Below are positions 53,871 through 62,574 of a DNA stretch of 64,000 nucleotides, piece after piece; position 1 is the first letter of the stretch, and every line of letters starts with the position of its first letter. The DNA comes from Actinophytocola sp. (lineage in GTDB: Bacteria; Actinomycetota; Actinomycetes; Mycobacteriales; Pseudonocardiaceae), in assembly GCF_009379765.1 (NCBI RefSeq), contig NZ_WHTD01000013.1:1-64000 (forward strand), given 5' to 3'. Under the pieces are notes generated by a model, which made no database searches, was not told the origin of the DNA, and was given only the letters and a program-made list of their open reading frames with translations. The position numbers and the translations under genes were made by a program.

Positions 53871-54278
53871 ATGCCCACGTTGACCGGTGTTCACCATGTC
53901 GCGCTCACCGTGACCGACGTGGACCGGAGCGTCCCGTGGTACGAGCGCGTGCTGGGGTTCGAGACGATCGGCCGGGACGACGCGGAGACCGGCCGGCGCA
54001 AGGTCTTCCTGCGCGGTCCCGGCTTCGGGATCACGTTGACCCTGGTCCAGCACCCCGACGCGGACCGGTCACTGTTCGACGAGCGGCGCCCGGGGCTCGA
54101 CCACCTGTCGTTCAGCGTGCCCAACAACGCGTGCCTGCGGGAATGGACCGACCGGCTCACCGAGCACGGCGTGACGTTCTCGCCGATAACGGAGGAGCAG
54201 TCCGCGCCAGGAACCAAGGTGATCGCGCTGCGCGACCCGGACGGCATCCAGCTCGTCCTGTGGGCACGCGAGGTCTAG
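53871..54278 (+). CDS. Glyoxalase/VOC-fold protein
   Basis: The 135-residue protein has the vicinal oxygen chelate fold: GVHHVALTVTDVDRSVPWYE with a metal His, FDERRPGLDHLSFSVPNNAC with a second His, and IALRDPDGIQLVLWA with a Glu-equivalent position occupied by Gln. It may be a dioxygenase, lyase or resistance protein. AAAGGA precedes the ATG. The hairpin element follows. Confidence 0.85.
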   Translation: MPTLTGVHHVALTVTDVDRSVPWYERVLGFETIGRDDAETGRRKVFLRGPGFGITLTLVQHPDADRSLFDERRPGLDHLSFSVPNNACLREWTDRLTEHGVTFSPITEEQSAPGTKVIALRDPDGIQLVLWAREV

Positions 54279-54288
54279 CGGCCTAGAC

Positions 54289-54356
54289 GGTCGTGTCTCG
54301 TGGATCTTGGTCGATGGGATTCGTACCACGATCCAAGATCCACGAGACATGGCCTA
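54289..54356. repeat. Inverted-repeat hairpin element, short copy (68 bp)
   Basis: Arms of 22 bp (GGTCGTGTCTCGTGGATCTT and on) pair with two mismatches, and most of the centre pairs as well, so the whole element can fold into one long hairpin. It equals the element at 39562-39728 with about 100 bp lost from its centre. It lies between convergent genes and could end both transcripts. The right end gives the TAG stop of the following SDR gene. Confidence 0.75.
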
Positions 54357-55097
54357 ATGCCCGCCGCTGATCGGCAGCACCGCGCCGGTCACGAAGGACG
54401 CGGCCGGGGAGAGCAGCCACACGATGCCCTCGGCGACCTCCTCCGGCCGACCGGCCCGCAACATCGGGATGAGCGGCGCCCGTTTCGCCAGCCGGTCCGG
54501 CATGCCGGCGGCGGCGTGCAGGCCCGTCTCGACCAGACCGGGCGCGACCGCGTTGACCCGGATGCCCTCGGCCCCCACCTCGATCGCGAGCCCGTGGGTC
54601 AGCGAGTCGACCGCCGCCTTGCTGGCCGCGTAGTGCACCCACTCACCCGGTGAGCCGCGACCGGCCGCGGTCGACGACACGTTGACGATCGCCCCGCCGC
54701 GCCCGCCGTACCGGGTGGACATCCGGCGCACCGCCTCGCGGTTGCACAGGAACACGCCGAGCACGTTGACGTCGAGCACCCGGCGCACCACCGCGGCGTC
54801 CTGCTCGTCGAGCCGGCCAGGTGTGTTGCCGGTGATGCCCGCGTTGCTGACCAGGCCGGCGAGCTCGCCCAGCCCGGACGCCACGTCGAACAGCCGCCGC
54901 ACGTCGGCCTCGTCGGCCACGTCACCAGCCACGGTGACCGCCGCGCCGCCGGCCGCCTCGATGCCGGCCCGCACACCCTCGGCCGCGGCGTCGTCCGACG
55001 CGTAGTTGATCACCACGCGGTAGCCCTGCCCTGCGGCCAGCCGGCACACCGCGGCCCCGATCCCCCGGCCGCCCCCGGTCACAACCAGCACCCTCAC
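54354..55097 (-). CDS. Short-chain dehydrogenase/reductase (glucose dehydrogenase-like)
   Basis: The 247-residue classical SDR has LVVTGGGRGIGAAVCRLAAG, VSNAG, NVSSTAAGRGSPGEWVHYAA with the catalytic Ser and Tyr, and ASKAAVDSLTHGLAIEVGAE. The end AASFVTGAVLPISGGH is standard. It resembles FabG-like reductases. No partner genes indicate a substrate. The TAG stop is part of the hairpin element downstream. It begins 70 bp after the GH76-like gene on the same strand. Confidence 0.9.
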   Translation of the reverse strand: MRVLVVTGGGRGIGAAVCRLAAGQGYRVVINYASDDAAAEGVRAGIEAAGGAAVTVAGDVADEADVRRLFDVASGLGELAGLVSNAGITGNTPGRLDEQDAAVVRRVLDVNVLGVFLCNREAVRRMSTRYGGRGGAIVNVSSTAAGRGSPGEWVHYAASKAAVDSLTHGLAIEVGAEGIRVNAVAPGLVETGLHAAAGMPDRLAKRAPLIPMLRAGRPEEVAEGIVWLLSPAASFVTGAVLPISGGH

Positions 55098-55167
55098 GAC
55101 ACCGCCCCGCAGGCTCGGCGCTGCCGCTCACGGCCGCCCTGTGACACTTGTTCGCGCGCAAGCTCGC

Positions 55168-56316
55168 TCACCCGAGGAAATCTAGCCGTTCCAACATCGC
55201 CGCCGCCTCGAGTGCCATCCAGCCGGACAGCTGCACGGACAGGTCCCGCTCCACCCGCCGGTGTCCCGACGACCGCGGCGCCTGCGCCGGCTGCGACCAC
55301 TCCGGCCCGAACACCGGCCCGCCCCTGGCCAGCGCCCGGTTGCGCCAGGCCGCCTCCGCCGAGGCCACCACGATCCGCGCCGCCGGGTCACCCGCCGGCG
55401 AGCCGAAGGAACGCAGCCGGACCGCGGCCAGCGCCAGGTAGCGAGCCAGGATCCCGGCGAACAGCCCGCCGTCCCCGCCGCCGCGGCCACGCACCACGCG
55501 GTCGTCGACGAGGTGGGTGGCCACCGCGGTGACCGTCCGCTCGGCCCGGGACACCCACACGCCGGAGGGGTCGTTCGCGGCGAGCTCGACGCATGCGCCG
55601 AGGAAGACGCCCTGGCAGTAGGTGTAGACGACCTTCACGATGTCCTTGACCGAGCCGTCCGGCTCGACGTAGACGCCGTCCCACAGCAGCCCGGTCGCCG
55701 GGTCGACGAACAGCTGCTCCATCCACCCGGTGAGCGACCGGGCCCGCTGCCGGTCGGCCCGCTCCCCGCCGACGTTCGCCGCCCTGGCGAACAGGATCGC
55801 CGCCGGGCCGTTGGCCGGCACGTTCTTGAACGAGTCACCGCGCCGCCACCAGATTCCACCGCCCGCGTGGTCGGTCCAGCCGCCGCGCAGCTGGGCGGTG
55901 ATCTGGCCCAGCGCCTTCTGGACCGGGAGGTCCTCGCACTCGTGCGCGCGCAGCAGCGCGAGGCCGAGCCAGGCGATGTCGTCGTAGTAGTCGTTGGTCC
56001 ACGCGCCGAAGTTGCGCAGCCGCACGCCACGCGCCAGGCGGGCGATCGTCGAGGCGCGGCCGGGGTGCGGCAGGCGGTGCTGGGCGTCCACGAGGCAGTC
56101 CAGCAGGTGCGCCTGCCACCAGTAGTTCCAGTTCACATGCAGCCGTTGCCGCAAGGTGGGCGGCCAGCCGGCCACCCCGAGCCGGGTGCCCGGCAGCGCC
56201 CAGACCCGGCGCAGATGCCGGGCGAGCACCGCTCGCTCGGCGACCGCCGCCCGCGCCGCCCACAAGGACGGAGAATCCTCCGTGGAGGACTCGGCGAAAC
56301 CCGCTCGTTGACTCAC
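55168..56316 (-). CDS. Glycoside hydrolase family 76-like protein
   Basis: The 382-residue protein has the GH76 catalytic Asp pair (Asp112-Asp113 in WTNDYYDDIAWLGLAL), YWWQAHLLDCLVDAQHRLPH and GGIWWRRGDSFKNVPANGPA. GH76 enzymes cut alpha-1,6-mannans. No signal peptide is seen, so it may act in the cytoplasm, unlike secreted fungal enzymes. The GTG at 56316 is one choice; a GTG 19 codons earlier would add a basic tail (MTSLFRRTRRNRSRAEHK) but lies close to the divergent gene. In mycobacteria a similar gene sits near fba and a DedA gene, as here. Confidence 0.82.
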   Translation of the reverse strand: MSQRAGFAESSTEDSPSLWAARAAVAERAVLARHLRRVWALPGTRLGVAGWPPTLRQRLHVNWNYWWQAHLLDCLVDAQHRLPHPGRASTIARLARGVRLRNFGAWTNDYYDDIAWLGLALLRAHECEDLPVQKALGQITAQLRGGWTDHAGGGIWWRRGDSFKNVPANGPAAILFARAANVGGERADRQRARSLTGWMEQLFVDPATGLLWDGVYVEPDGSVKDIVKVVYTYCQGVFLGACVELAANDPSGVWVSRAERTVTAVATHLVDDRVVRGRGGGDGGLFAGILARYLALAAVRLRSFGSPAGDPAARIVVASAEAAWRNRALARGGPVFGPEWSQPAQAPRSSGHRRVERDLSVQLSGWMALEAAAMLERLDFLG

Positions 56317-56396
56317 ACTCTTATGTTCGGCTCTGGATCGGTTCCGACGTGTCCGCCGGAAGAGTGATGTCACCGTCCTGTGTAACAGTTGTGGTC

Positions 56397-58553
56397 ATGA
56401 CGACCGCACCCGTGACCTGTCCGTTGTGCGAAGCCACTTGCGGACTGGAGGTGACCCTCGACGGTGACCGGGTGGCGGGGGTGCGCGGGGACGCGGCCGA
56501 TGTGTTCTCGCACGGGTTCATCTGCCCGAAGGGTGCCTCGCTGGGCGCGCTGCACCACGACCCGGACCTGTTGCGGGCGCCGCTGGTGCGGCGGGACGGC
56601 GTGCTCGTCGAGGTGAGCTGGGACGAGGCGTTCGCCGTGGTCGACGAGCGGTTGCCGGCGCTGATGGCCGAGCACGGCCGGGACGCGGTCGCGATCTACG
56701 CCGGCAACCCGTCGGTGCACAACGCCTCGACCGCGCTGTACGGGCCCGCGTTCTTCAAGGCCGTGGGCACCAAGAACTTCTATACCGCGAGCACGGTCGA
56801 CCAGCTGCCCAAGCACTTCTCCAGCGGCTACCTGTTCGGCCACCCGCTGACCATCCCGGTGCCCGACCTCGACCGGACCGAGCACCTGCTGCTGCTCGGC
56901 GCGAACCCGATCGTGTCCAACGGCAGCCTCATGACCGCGCCGGACGCGCGGGGCCGGCTGCGCGGGATCCGGGAGCGTGGCGGCAAGATCGTGGTGGTCG
57001 ACCCGAAGCGCTCACGCACCGCCGAGATCGCCGACGATCACCACGCGATCCGCCCCGGCACCGACGCACTGCTGCTGTTCGCGCTGGTCAACGTGCTGTT
57101 CGCGGAGGACCTGGTGACGCTGCGCGGGCTGGCCCCGCACATCACGGGCCTCGACACCGTGCGCTCGCTGGCCACCCCGTTCACCCCCGCCGCCGTCGCG
57201 TCGGCGACCGGGCTCGCGGCCGAGGAGATCCGGCGGATGGCCCGGGAGCTGGCCGCCGCGCCACGGGCCGCGGTGTACGGCCGGATGGGCACGACCACGC
57301 AGTCCTTCGGCACGCTCGCGAGCTGGCTCGTCGACGTGCTGAACGTGCTCACCGGCAACCTCGATCGCGAGGGCGGCGCGATGTTCCCGCTGGCCGCCGC
57401 CGGGCAGGCGAACTCGCGGCGGGGCAAGCGGCGCCCGTGGACCGCGGGCCGGTGGCGGAGCCGGGTGCGCGGCCTGCCCGAGGTGATGGGCGAGCTCCCG
57501 GTGGCGACGCTGGCCGACGAGATCCTCACGCCCGGGCCGGGCCAGGTGCGCGCGCTGGTGACGGTGTGCGGCAACCCGTGCCTGAGCACGCCGAACGCCG
57601 GCCGGCTCGAGGAGGCGTTGGCGCAGCTGGACTTCATGATCTCGCTGGACGTGTACCTGAACGAGACGAGCCGGCACGCGGACGTGATCCTGCCGGGACC
57701 GACACCGCTGGAGCGACCGCACTACGACCTGGCGCTGTACCAGCTGGCGGTGCGCAACGTGGCGAACTGGACGCCGGCCGCGCTGCCGACGCCGGTGCCG
57801 CAGGAGTGGCGGACGTTGCTGCGGCTCACCGGGATCGTGGCCGGGACGGGCCGGTCCGCGTCGCTCGCCTCGCTCGACGACATGGTGGCCGGCGAGGCGG
57901 CCCGGCGGGCCGGGGTGGACGTGTCGGTCGCCGGGGACCGGACCGGCCCGGAGCGCCTCGTGGACCTGATGTTGCGGGGCGGCCCGTACGACCTCACGCT
58001 GGCCGACCTGGAGGCCGCGCCGCACGGGGTCGATCTCGGCGCGCTGACGCCGCGGCTGCCGGACGTGCTGTCCACGCCGAGCGGGCTCGTCGAGCTGGCG
58101 CCCGACGCGATCGTGTCCGACGTGCCGCGACTCGTCGGTGTGCTGGGCGAGCCGGTCTCCGAGCAGCTGGTGCTCATCGGCCGGCGGCAGCTGGGGTCGA
58201 ACAACTCGTGGATGCACAACCTGGAGCCGTTGGTACGCGGGCAGAACCGGTGCACCGCCCAGATCCACCCCGCCGACGCCTCCCGGCTCGGCCTGGTCGA
58301 CGGCGGCCGCGCGATGGTGCGGTCGCGGGCCGGCAAGGTCGAGGTCCCGGTGGAGGTCACCGACGCCATCCGCCCCGGCGTGGTGAGCATCCCGCACGGT
58401 TGGGGCCACGATGTGGACGGCACCCGCGCGACGGTGGCCACCGCGCACGCGGGCGTCAACACCAACCTCCTGGCCGACGACACCCTGCTCGACGCTCTGT
58501 CCGGAACGACAGTGCTGAACGGCATCCCGGTGGAGATCGAGCCGGTCCGGTGA
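56397..58553 (+). CDS. Molybdopterin oxidoreductase with one 4Fe-4S cluster
   Basis: The 718-residue protein belongs to the DMSO reductase superfamily (formate dehydrogenase/nitrate reductase-like). The cluster motif is C8-x2-C11-x3-C15-x27-C43 (TCPLCEATCG and FICPKG). Cofactor-binding parts are LLLLGANPIVSNGSLMTAPD, VVVDPKRSRTAEIADDHHAI and PGTDALLLFALVN. The C-terminal Molydop_binding domain includes RRQLGSNNSWMHNLEPLVRG. The likely metal ligand region TASTVDQLPKHFS has Ser and no Cys or selenocysteine. No partner subunits or Tat signal are present, so it is cytoplasmic and its electron partner is unknown. Confidence 0.9.
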   Translation: MTTAPVTCPLCEATCGLEVTLDGDRVAGVRGDAADVFSHGFICPKGASLGALHHDPDLLRAPLVRRDGVLVEVSWDEAFAVVDERLPALMAEHGRDAVAIYAGNPSVHNASTALYGPAFFKAVGTKNFYTASTVDQLPKHFSSGYLFGHPLTIPVPDLDRTEHLLLLGANPIVSNGSLMTAPDARGRLRGIRERGGKIVVVDPKRSRTAEIADDHHAIRPGTDALLLFALVNVLFAEDLVTLRGLAPHITGLDTVRSLATPFTPAAVASATGLAAEEIRRMARELAAAPRAAVYGRMGTTTQSFGTLASWLVDVLNVLTGNLDREGGAMFPLAAAGQANSRRGKRRPWTAGRWRSRVRGLPEVMGELPVATLADEILTPGPGQVRALVTVCGNPCLSTPNAGRLEEALAQLDFMISLDVYLNETSRHADVILPGPTPLERPHYDLALYQLAVRNVANWTPAALPTPVPQEWRTLLRLTGIVAGTGRSASLASLDDMVAGEAARRAGVDVSVAGDRTGPERLVDLMLRGGPYDLTLADLEAAPHGVDLGALTPRLPDVLSTPSGLVELAPDAIVSDVPRLVGVLGEPVSEQLVLIGRRQLGSNNSWMHNLEPLVRGQNRCTAQIHPADASRLGLVDGGRAMVRSRAGKVEVPVEVTDAIRPGVVSIPHGWGHDVDGTRATVATAHAGVNTNLLADDTLLDALSGTTVLNGIPVEIEPVR

Positions 58554-58562
58554 GGCACTGAG

Positions 58563-59213
58563 TTACCAGGCCTTGTCGAGGTCCGCGTGCTGGCGGATCC
58601 AGGTGTGCATCACGATGCCGGCCGCCACGCCGGCATTGATCGAGCGGGTCGACCCGAACTGGGCGATCGACACGACCGTGGTGGCGGCCGCGCGGGCTTC
58701 CTCGGTGAGACCAGGGCCCTCCTGGCCGAACAGGAGCAGCGCGCGGCGCGGCAGCCGGACGGTCTCCACCCGCTCGGCGCCCGGGGTGTTGTCGACCGCG
58801 ATGATCGTGAGGTCCTCGGCGGCCGCGAACTTCAGCAGCGACTCGACGTCCGGGTGGTGCTCGACGTGCTGGTACCGGTCGGTGACCATGGCGCCGCGGC
58901 GGTTCCAGCGGCGGCGGCCGACGACGTGCACGGCCTTGGCGGAGAAGGCGTTGGCGGTGCGGACGACGGTACCGATGTTGTGGTCGTGCCCGAAGTTCTC
59001 GATGGCGACGTGGAAGTCGTGGCGCCGCTGGTCGAGGTCCGCGACGACCGCGGCGCGGCGCCAGTAGCGGTAGGCGTCGACGACGTTGCGGCGGTCGCCC
59101 TCGGCGAGGAGGGTCGGGTCGTAGCGGTCGTCGTCCGGCCAGTCACCCGGCCAGGGTCCGACACCGACGGGCTCGCCGAACTCCCACTCGGTGGGCCCGG
59201 TCTCGGGGTTCAC
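58563..59213 (-). CDS. TrmH/SpoU-family RNA 2'-O-methyltransferase
   Basis: The 216-residue SPOUT enzyme has the three family motifs: HNIGTVVRTANAFSAKAV, LLLFGQEGPGLTEEARAA and IAQFGSTRSINAGVAAGIVM. It methylates ribose in tRNA or rRNA using SAM. The first 45 residues are an acidic, Pro/Asp-rich lead. The GTG start overlaps the stop of the DUF2784 gene as GTGA, so both are translated together. The target nucleotide is unknown. Confidence 0.92.
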   Translation of the reverse strand: MNPETGPTEWEFGEPVGVGPWPGDWPDDDRYDPTLLAEGDRRNVVDAYRYWRRAAVVADLDQRRHDFHVAIENFGHDHNIGTVVRTANAFSAKAVHVVGRRRWNRRGAMVTDRYQHVEHHPDVESLLKFAAAEDLTIIAVDNTPGAERVETVRLPRRALLLFGQEGPGLTEEARAAATTVVSIAQFGSTRSINAGVAAGIVMHTWIRQHADLDKAW

Positions 59214-59590
59214 CGCGCCGCCGGCACGGCCTGCTGGGCGCGCCGGTTCCGCCACCTCAGGTAGACGCCGACGTAGGACACGACCAGCAGTATGACCGCC
59301 CCGACGGCGACGACGGGCAGCAGGCCGCGGGGGATGAGGTCGCCGTAGATGTAGTACTCGTTGAAGCCGCCGGGAAGCGGTCCGAGCCCTTGCTGGCGGC
59401 GGAAGAAGTCCTCGAGCGCGGTGATCGGGCAGACGATGGGCAGCGTGTTGATCGCGATGCCCCAGAGCGCGAAGAACACGTGCACGAAGATGGTCCGAGG
59501 CCACCGCCAGGCGAGAAACCCACCGAGTCCGATGTAGAGCAGCGCCGCGAAGTGCACCACCACCGTGACATCGGCGAGGAACCCGGCCAT
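59210..59590 (-). CDS. DUF2784 membrane protein
   Basis: The 126-residue product has four hydrophobic segments: VTVVVHFAALLYIGLGGFLA, IFVHVFFALWGIAINTLPIV, and LLPVVAVGAVILLVVSYVGV among them. CPITALEDFFRRQQGLGPLP is the DUF2784 signature. Its function is unknown. It is coupled to the downstream methyltransferase gene by a GTGA overlap. Confidence 0.87.
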   Translation of the reverse strand: MAGFLADVTVVVHFAALLYIGLGGFLAWRWPRTIFVHVFFALWGIAINTLPIVCPITALEDFFRRQQGLGPLPGGFNEYYIYGDLIPRGLLPVVAVGAVILLVVSYVGVYLRWRNRRAQQAVPAAR

Positions 59591-59662
59591 GGCCCCACGG
59601 TACCGGGAAACGCCTTGTCAGGTGGCGGATCCGGGCGGCCGGCCGGCTGCCAGGATGAGGCC

Positions 59663-60276
59663 ATGCCGATCGGTCGCGCGATCCTGTTCCGCCCCGCCAC
59701 GAGTACCCGGCTGGAGCGTGCGGTCCGGTCCGTGCCGCGCGGGGAGGACTTGGCGTGGCGGGCGGCGTCCCATACGTCGCGGGTACCGCGGTCGGTGACG
59801 CGGTTCGCGCGGTCCGGGAGCTCCACGCGCACGGCGTGGCGAGCAGCATCGACCAGTTCGGCGAGCTGGTCGACGATCCGGCGGAGGCGCGGCGGGTCGC
59901 CGAGGACTACCGCCGGGTGGCGAGCGAGCTCGCCGACCTTCCGGCGGACGCCTGGCTGGCGATCGACCTGTCCCACCTCGGCCTCGACGTCGACCCGCGC
60001 GGGTGCGCGGACCGTCTCGCGGCGATCGCACGGGCGCTGCCGGACGGCCGGCGCATCCAGGTCGGCGCGGAGGACCACGCGCGCGCCGGCGCCGTGCTGG
60101 CGTGCGTGCTCGACGTCGCCGGGCGAGGGCTGGCCGGCCGGCTCGGCGCCACGGCCCAGGCGAACGTGCTGGCCGACCTCACCGCGCGCGACGTGCCGGT
60201 CCGCGTGTACGTGCCCTTCGGCCACAACTGGTTCCGCTACTGGATGCGCCGGGTCGCCGAGTCACGCGGGGCCTAG
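59663..60276 (+). pseudogene. Decayed proline dehydrogenase gene
   Basis: The ATG at 59663 opens MPIGRAILFRPATSTRLERA and on to DLAWRAAS, a typical start of actinobacterial proline dehydrogenases. Near 59771 one base is missing, and the match continues in another frame as YVAGTAVGDAVRAVRELHAHG and ASSIDQFGELVDD. The family then continues to GRRIQVGAEDHARAG and TAQANVLADL. It jumps straight to VPVRVYVPFGHNWFRYWMRR at the end, so about 90 residues including the KGAY block are gone. Both lesions make an active enzyme unlikely. Confidence 0.75.
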
Positions 60277-60284
60277 TGCCCCGG

Positions 60285-61037
60285 TCAGTTCTGGGGTGGC
60301 GCGGGCGGCGGCTGGTTCGACTGGGCGTTCGGCTGCTGGACCGGGGGTGCCGGTGGGGTCTGCGGTGGTTGGACCGGCATCGGGCCCGCGGCAGGCTGTT
60401 GCCGCTGGATCGCCTGCTGGCCGATCGGCGGGGTCGGCGTCACCTGGGTGTTCAGGCTGTCGAAGGCGCCCTTGAGCGACGGCGCCGCGCGGACCTGCGG
60501 GTCGTCGACCTCGTAGTACTCCTTCTTCTGGAACTTGCCGAAGTTGGCGACCATGCTCGACGGGAACGTGTCGAACCGGGTGTTGAACGCGCGCACGTTG
60601 CCGTTGTAGAACCTGCGTCCCGCGGCGATCCGGTCCTCCGTCTCGACCATCTGCTGCTGCAGGTAGAGGAAGTCCTGGTTGGCCTTGAGGTTCGGGTACT
60701 GCTCGGCCACCGCGAAGAAGTTGGCCAGCGCCCCGTTCAGCGAGCGCTCCGCCTGGCCCTGCGCCGCCGGGCCCGCCCCGTGCGCCTGGACCGCCTGGGT
60801 CCGCGCCTGGACGACCTGGGTCAGTGTCTGCTGCTCGAACTGCGCGGCCGCCTTGGTTACCTCGACCAGGTTGCCGATCAGGTCGTGCCGGCGCTGCAGC
60901 TCGACATCGATCTGGCGCCAGGACTCCTCGATGGTGTTTCGCTGCCTCGCGAACTTGTTGTACATCGAGATGAACGCCACGACGGCGATCACGATGAGCG
61001 CGACCACGACCAGAATGATGATCAATACTGCGTTCAC
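60285..61037 (-). CDS. LemA family protein
   Basis: The 250-residue product has one N-terminal transmembrane helix (IIILVVVALIVIAVVAFISM) and a LemA helical domain: NTIEESWRQIDVELQRRHDL, NLVEVTKAAAQFEQQTL, NLKANQDFLYLQQQMVETED, FYNGNVRAFNTRFDTFPSSM. A Pro/Gln-rich tail follows (QQPAAGPMPVQPPQTPPAPP), longer than usual. LemA proteins form membrane complexes of uncertain role. It is convergent with the decayed proline dehydrogenase gene. Confidence 0.92.
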   Translation of the reverse strand: MNAVLIIILVVVALIVIAVVAFISMYNKFARQRNTIEESWRQIDVELQRRHDLIGNLVEVTKAAAQFEQQTLTQVVQARTQAVQAHGAGPAAQGQAERSLNGALANFFAVAEQYPNLKANQDFLYLQQQMVETEDRIAAGRRFYNGNVRAFNTRFDTFPSSMVANFGKFQKKEYYEVDDPQVRAAPSLKGAFDSLNTQVTPTPPIGQQAIQRQQPAAGPMPVQPPQTPPAPPVQQPNAQSNQPPPAPPQN

Positions 61038-61085
61038 CCCGGCAGGCTATCGCGCCCGCAGCGCCGCCGCGTGACGAACGAACGA

Positions 61086-61649
61086 CTACAGCCCCAGGTC
61101 GACGAGATCCAGCAGGTAGCGGTAGGGCAGCCCGCGCGCCTCGATCGCCTCGCGGGCACCGGTGTTCCGGTCGACCACCGTGGCCACCCCGATGACGTCG
61201 GCGCCCGCCTCGGTGAGCGCGTCGACCGCGGTGAGCACGCTGCCGCCGGTGGTGGACGTGTCCTCTACGGCGAGCACCGGCTGGCCGGCCACCTCGATGC
61301 CCTCGATCCGCCGCTGCATCCCGTGCTCCTTGGTGGCCTTGCGCACCACGAAGACGTCGAGCACCTCGCCGGCCGCCGCCGCGGCGTGCATCATCGCGCC
61401 GGCAACGGGATCCGCGCCGAGCGTGAGCCCGCCCGCGGCCACGTAGTCCCAGTCGGCGGTGAGCTGGCGCAGCAGCCGGCCGATGAGCGGCGCCGCCGCG
61501 TGATGCAGCGTGGCGCGCCGGAGGTCGACGTAGTAGTCGGCCTCCTTGCCGGAGGAGAGCACCACCCGGCCTCGCACCACGGCCAGCTCGCCCACCAACC
61601 GAGCAAGCTCGCCCTTTGCCGTCGCGTCAATGCCAGGGACTGTTCGCAC
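61086..61649 (-). CDS. pyrE: Orotate phosphoribosyltransferase
   Basis: The 187-residue enzyme joins orotate to PRPP to give OMP in pyrimidine synthesis. The PRPP loop is VLAVEDTSTTGGSVLTAVDA, and VVLSSGKEADYYVDLRRATL, GGLTLGADPVAGAMM and RKATKEHGMQRRIEG are typical of PyrE. I chose the GTG at 61649 because GAGAGG lies about nine bases before it; a GTG 19 codons earlier is the alternative. It lies 48 bp from the LemA gene start, on the same strand upstream... of nothing else in the pathway here. Confidence 0.94.
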   Translation of the reverse strand: MRTVPGIDATAKGELARLVGELAVVRGRVVLSSGKEADYYVDLRRATLHHAAAPLIGRLLRQLTADWDYVAAGGLTLGADPVAGAMMHAAAAAGEVLDVFVVRKATKEHGMQRRIEGIEVAGQPVLAVEDTSTTGGSVLTAVDALTEAGADVIGVATVVDRNTGAREAIEARGLPYRYLLDLVDLGL

Positions 61650-61722
61650 AGGTCGGAGCCTCTCATGGAACACCGACAAAACCCGGTGCGGCGCGCCCGA
61701 CGTCACAGCCGGGCGGGCCCGG

Positions 61723-62547
61723 TCAACCGAAGCCGCGGTCGTCCTGTTTGAGTGCGGTGTCGACGGTCAGCGCCGATCCCACGACGAGGCTCGCGAGCGG
61801 GTCGGCCAGCGGCCGGTGCACCTGCACGACGTAGTTGTCGGCGGTGGTGAACATCGTCTTGGCGAAGCCTTCCCAGGTCTTGGTGATCCTGGCGATCTCC
61901 GCCCCGGTGTGGTCGAGGACCGCGAAGTTCCACGCCCGCCAGTTCTCCGCCTGGATGCCGCCGATCGGCTGCTCGTTGACCAGGAAGCTGAACCGGATCT
62001 TGCCGAACACGTTGTCCTGCACGATCTGCCCGACCTCGGAGCCGTCCGGCCGGGCCACGATCACCCGCGACTTGAGGACCTTCGCGGGCCGGGTGAGCAT
62101 CAGCACCGGCTGGTGGTCGGCGTCGCGCACCTCGAGCCGGTGGGTGAGGAACTGGTCGTAGCTGGTGAAGAAGCGGACCGCCTTCTTCAGCGCGGTCTGG
62201 CCGATCTGGGCGACCGACCCGAGCTGGCGGCCGTGCTGGTCGAACACCGCGTACTCGTTGGCCATCTCGATGAGCTTGACCTTCTGGTTCACCACGAGCA
62301 CCGGCTCGGTGAACAGCGTCCCGCCGCCGTGGCCGGCCTGGCCGACGCCGGCCTCCCGGGTCTGCTCGCGGATCTTGTCCGGGTCGGGGCCGTGGCCGAG
62401 GGGGACCTCCCAGCCACTCGCGTCACTGCGCGGCGGTTGCTGCTGCGGCGGTCCCTGCTGGGTGTGCTGGGTCCACTGGTTGCCGTCCCACCAACGCAGA
62501 ACGGTGGAGCCGGGCCGCTCCGGATACCACCCGGGCTGCTGGGTCAT
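61723..62547 (-). CDS. DUF2510 protein with a phospholipid scramblase-like domain
   Basis: The 274-residue product starts with a DUF2510 motif (PGWYPERPGSTVLRWWDGNQ then WTQHTQ). The rest is a LURP/scramblase-type beta barrel: TEPVLVVNQKVKLIEMANEY, VRFFTSYDQFLTHRLEVRD, FLVNEQPIGGIQAENWRAWN, ITKTWEGFAKTMFTTADNYV. The fold is shared by Tubby-like proteins. The role is unknown; membrane binding is likely. No hydrophobic helix is present. Confidence 0.85.
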   Translation of the reverse strand: MTQQPGWYPERPGSTVLRWWDGNQWTQHTQQGPPQQQPPRSDASGWEVPLGHGPDPDKIREQTREAGVGQAGHGGGTLFTEPVLVVNQKVKLIEMANEYAVFDQHGRQLGSVAQIGQTALKKAVRFFTSYDQFLTHRLEVRDADHQPVLMLTRPAKVLKSRVIVARPDGSEVGQIVQDNVFGKIRFSFLVNEQPIGGIQAENWRAWNFAVLDHTGAEIARITKTWEGFAKTMFTTADNYVVQVHRPLADPLASLVVGSALTVDTALKQDDRGFG

Positions 62548-62574
62548 GGCGTGCGTCCTCTGTCGGGCCGGTCG

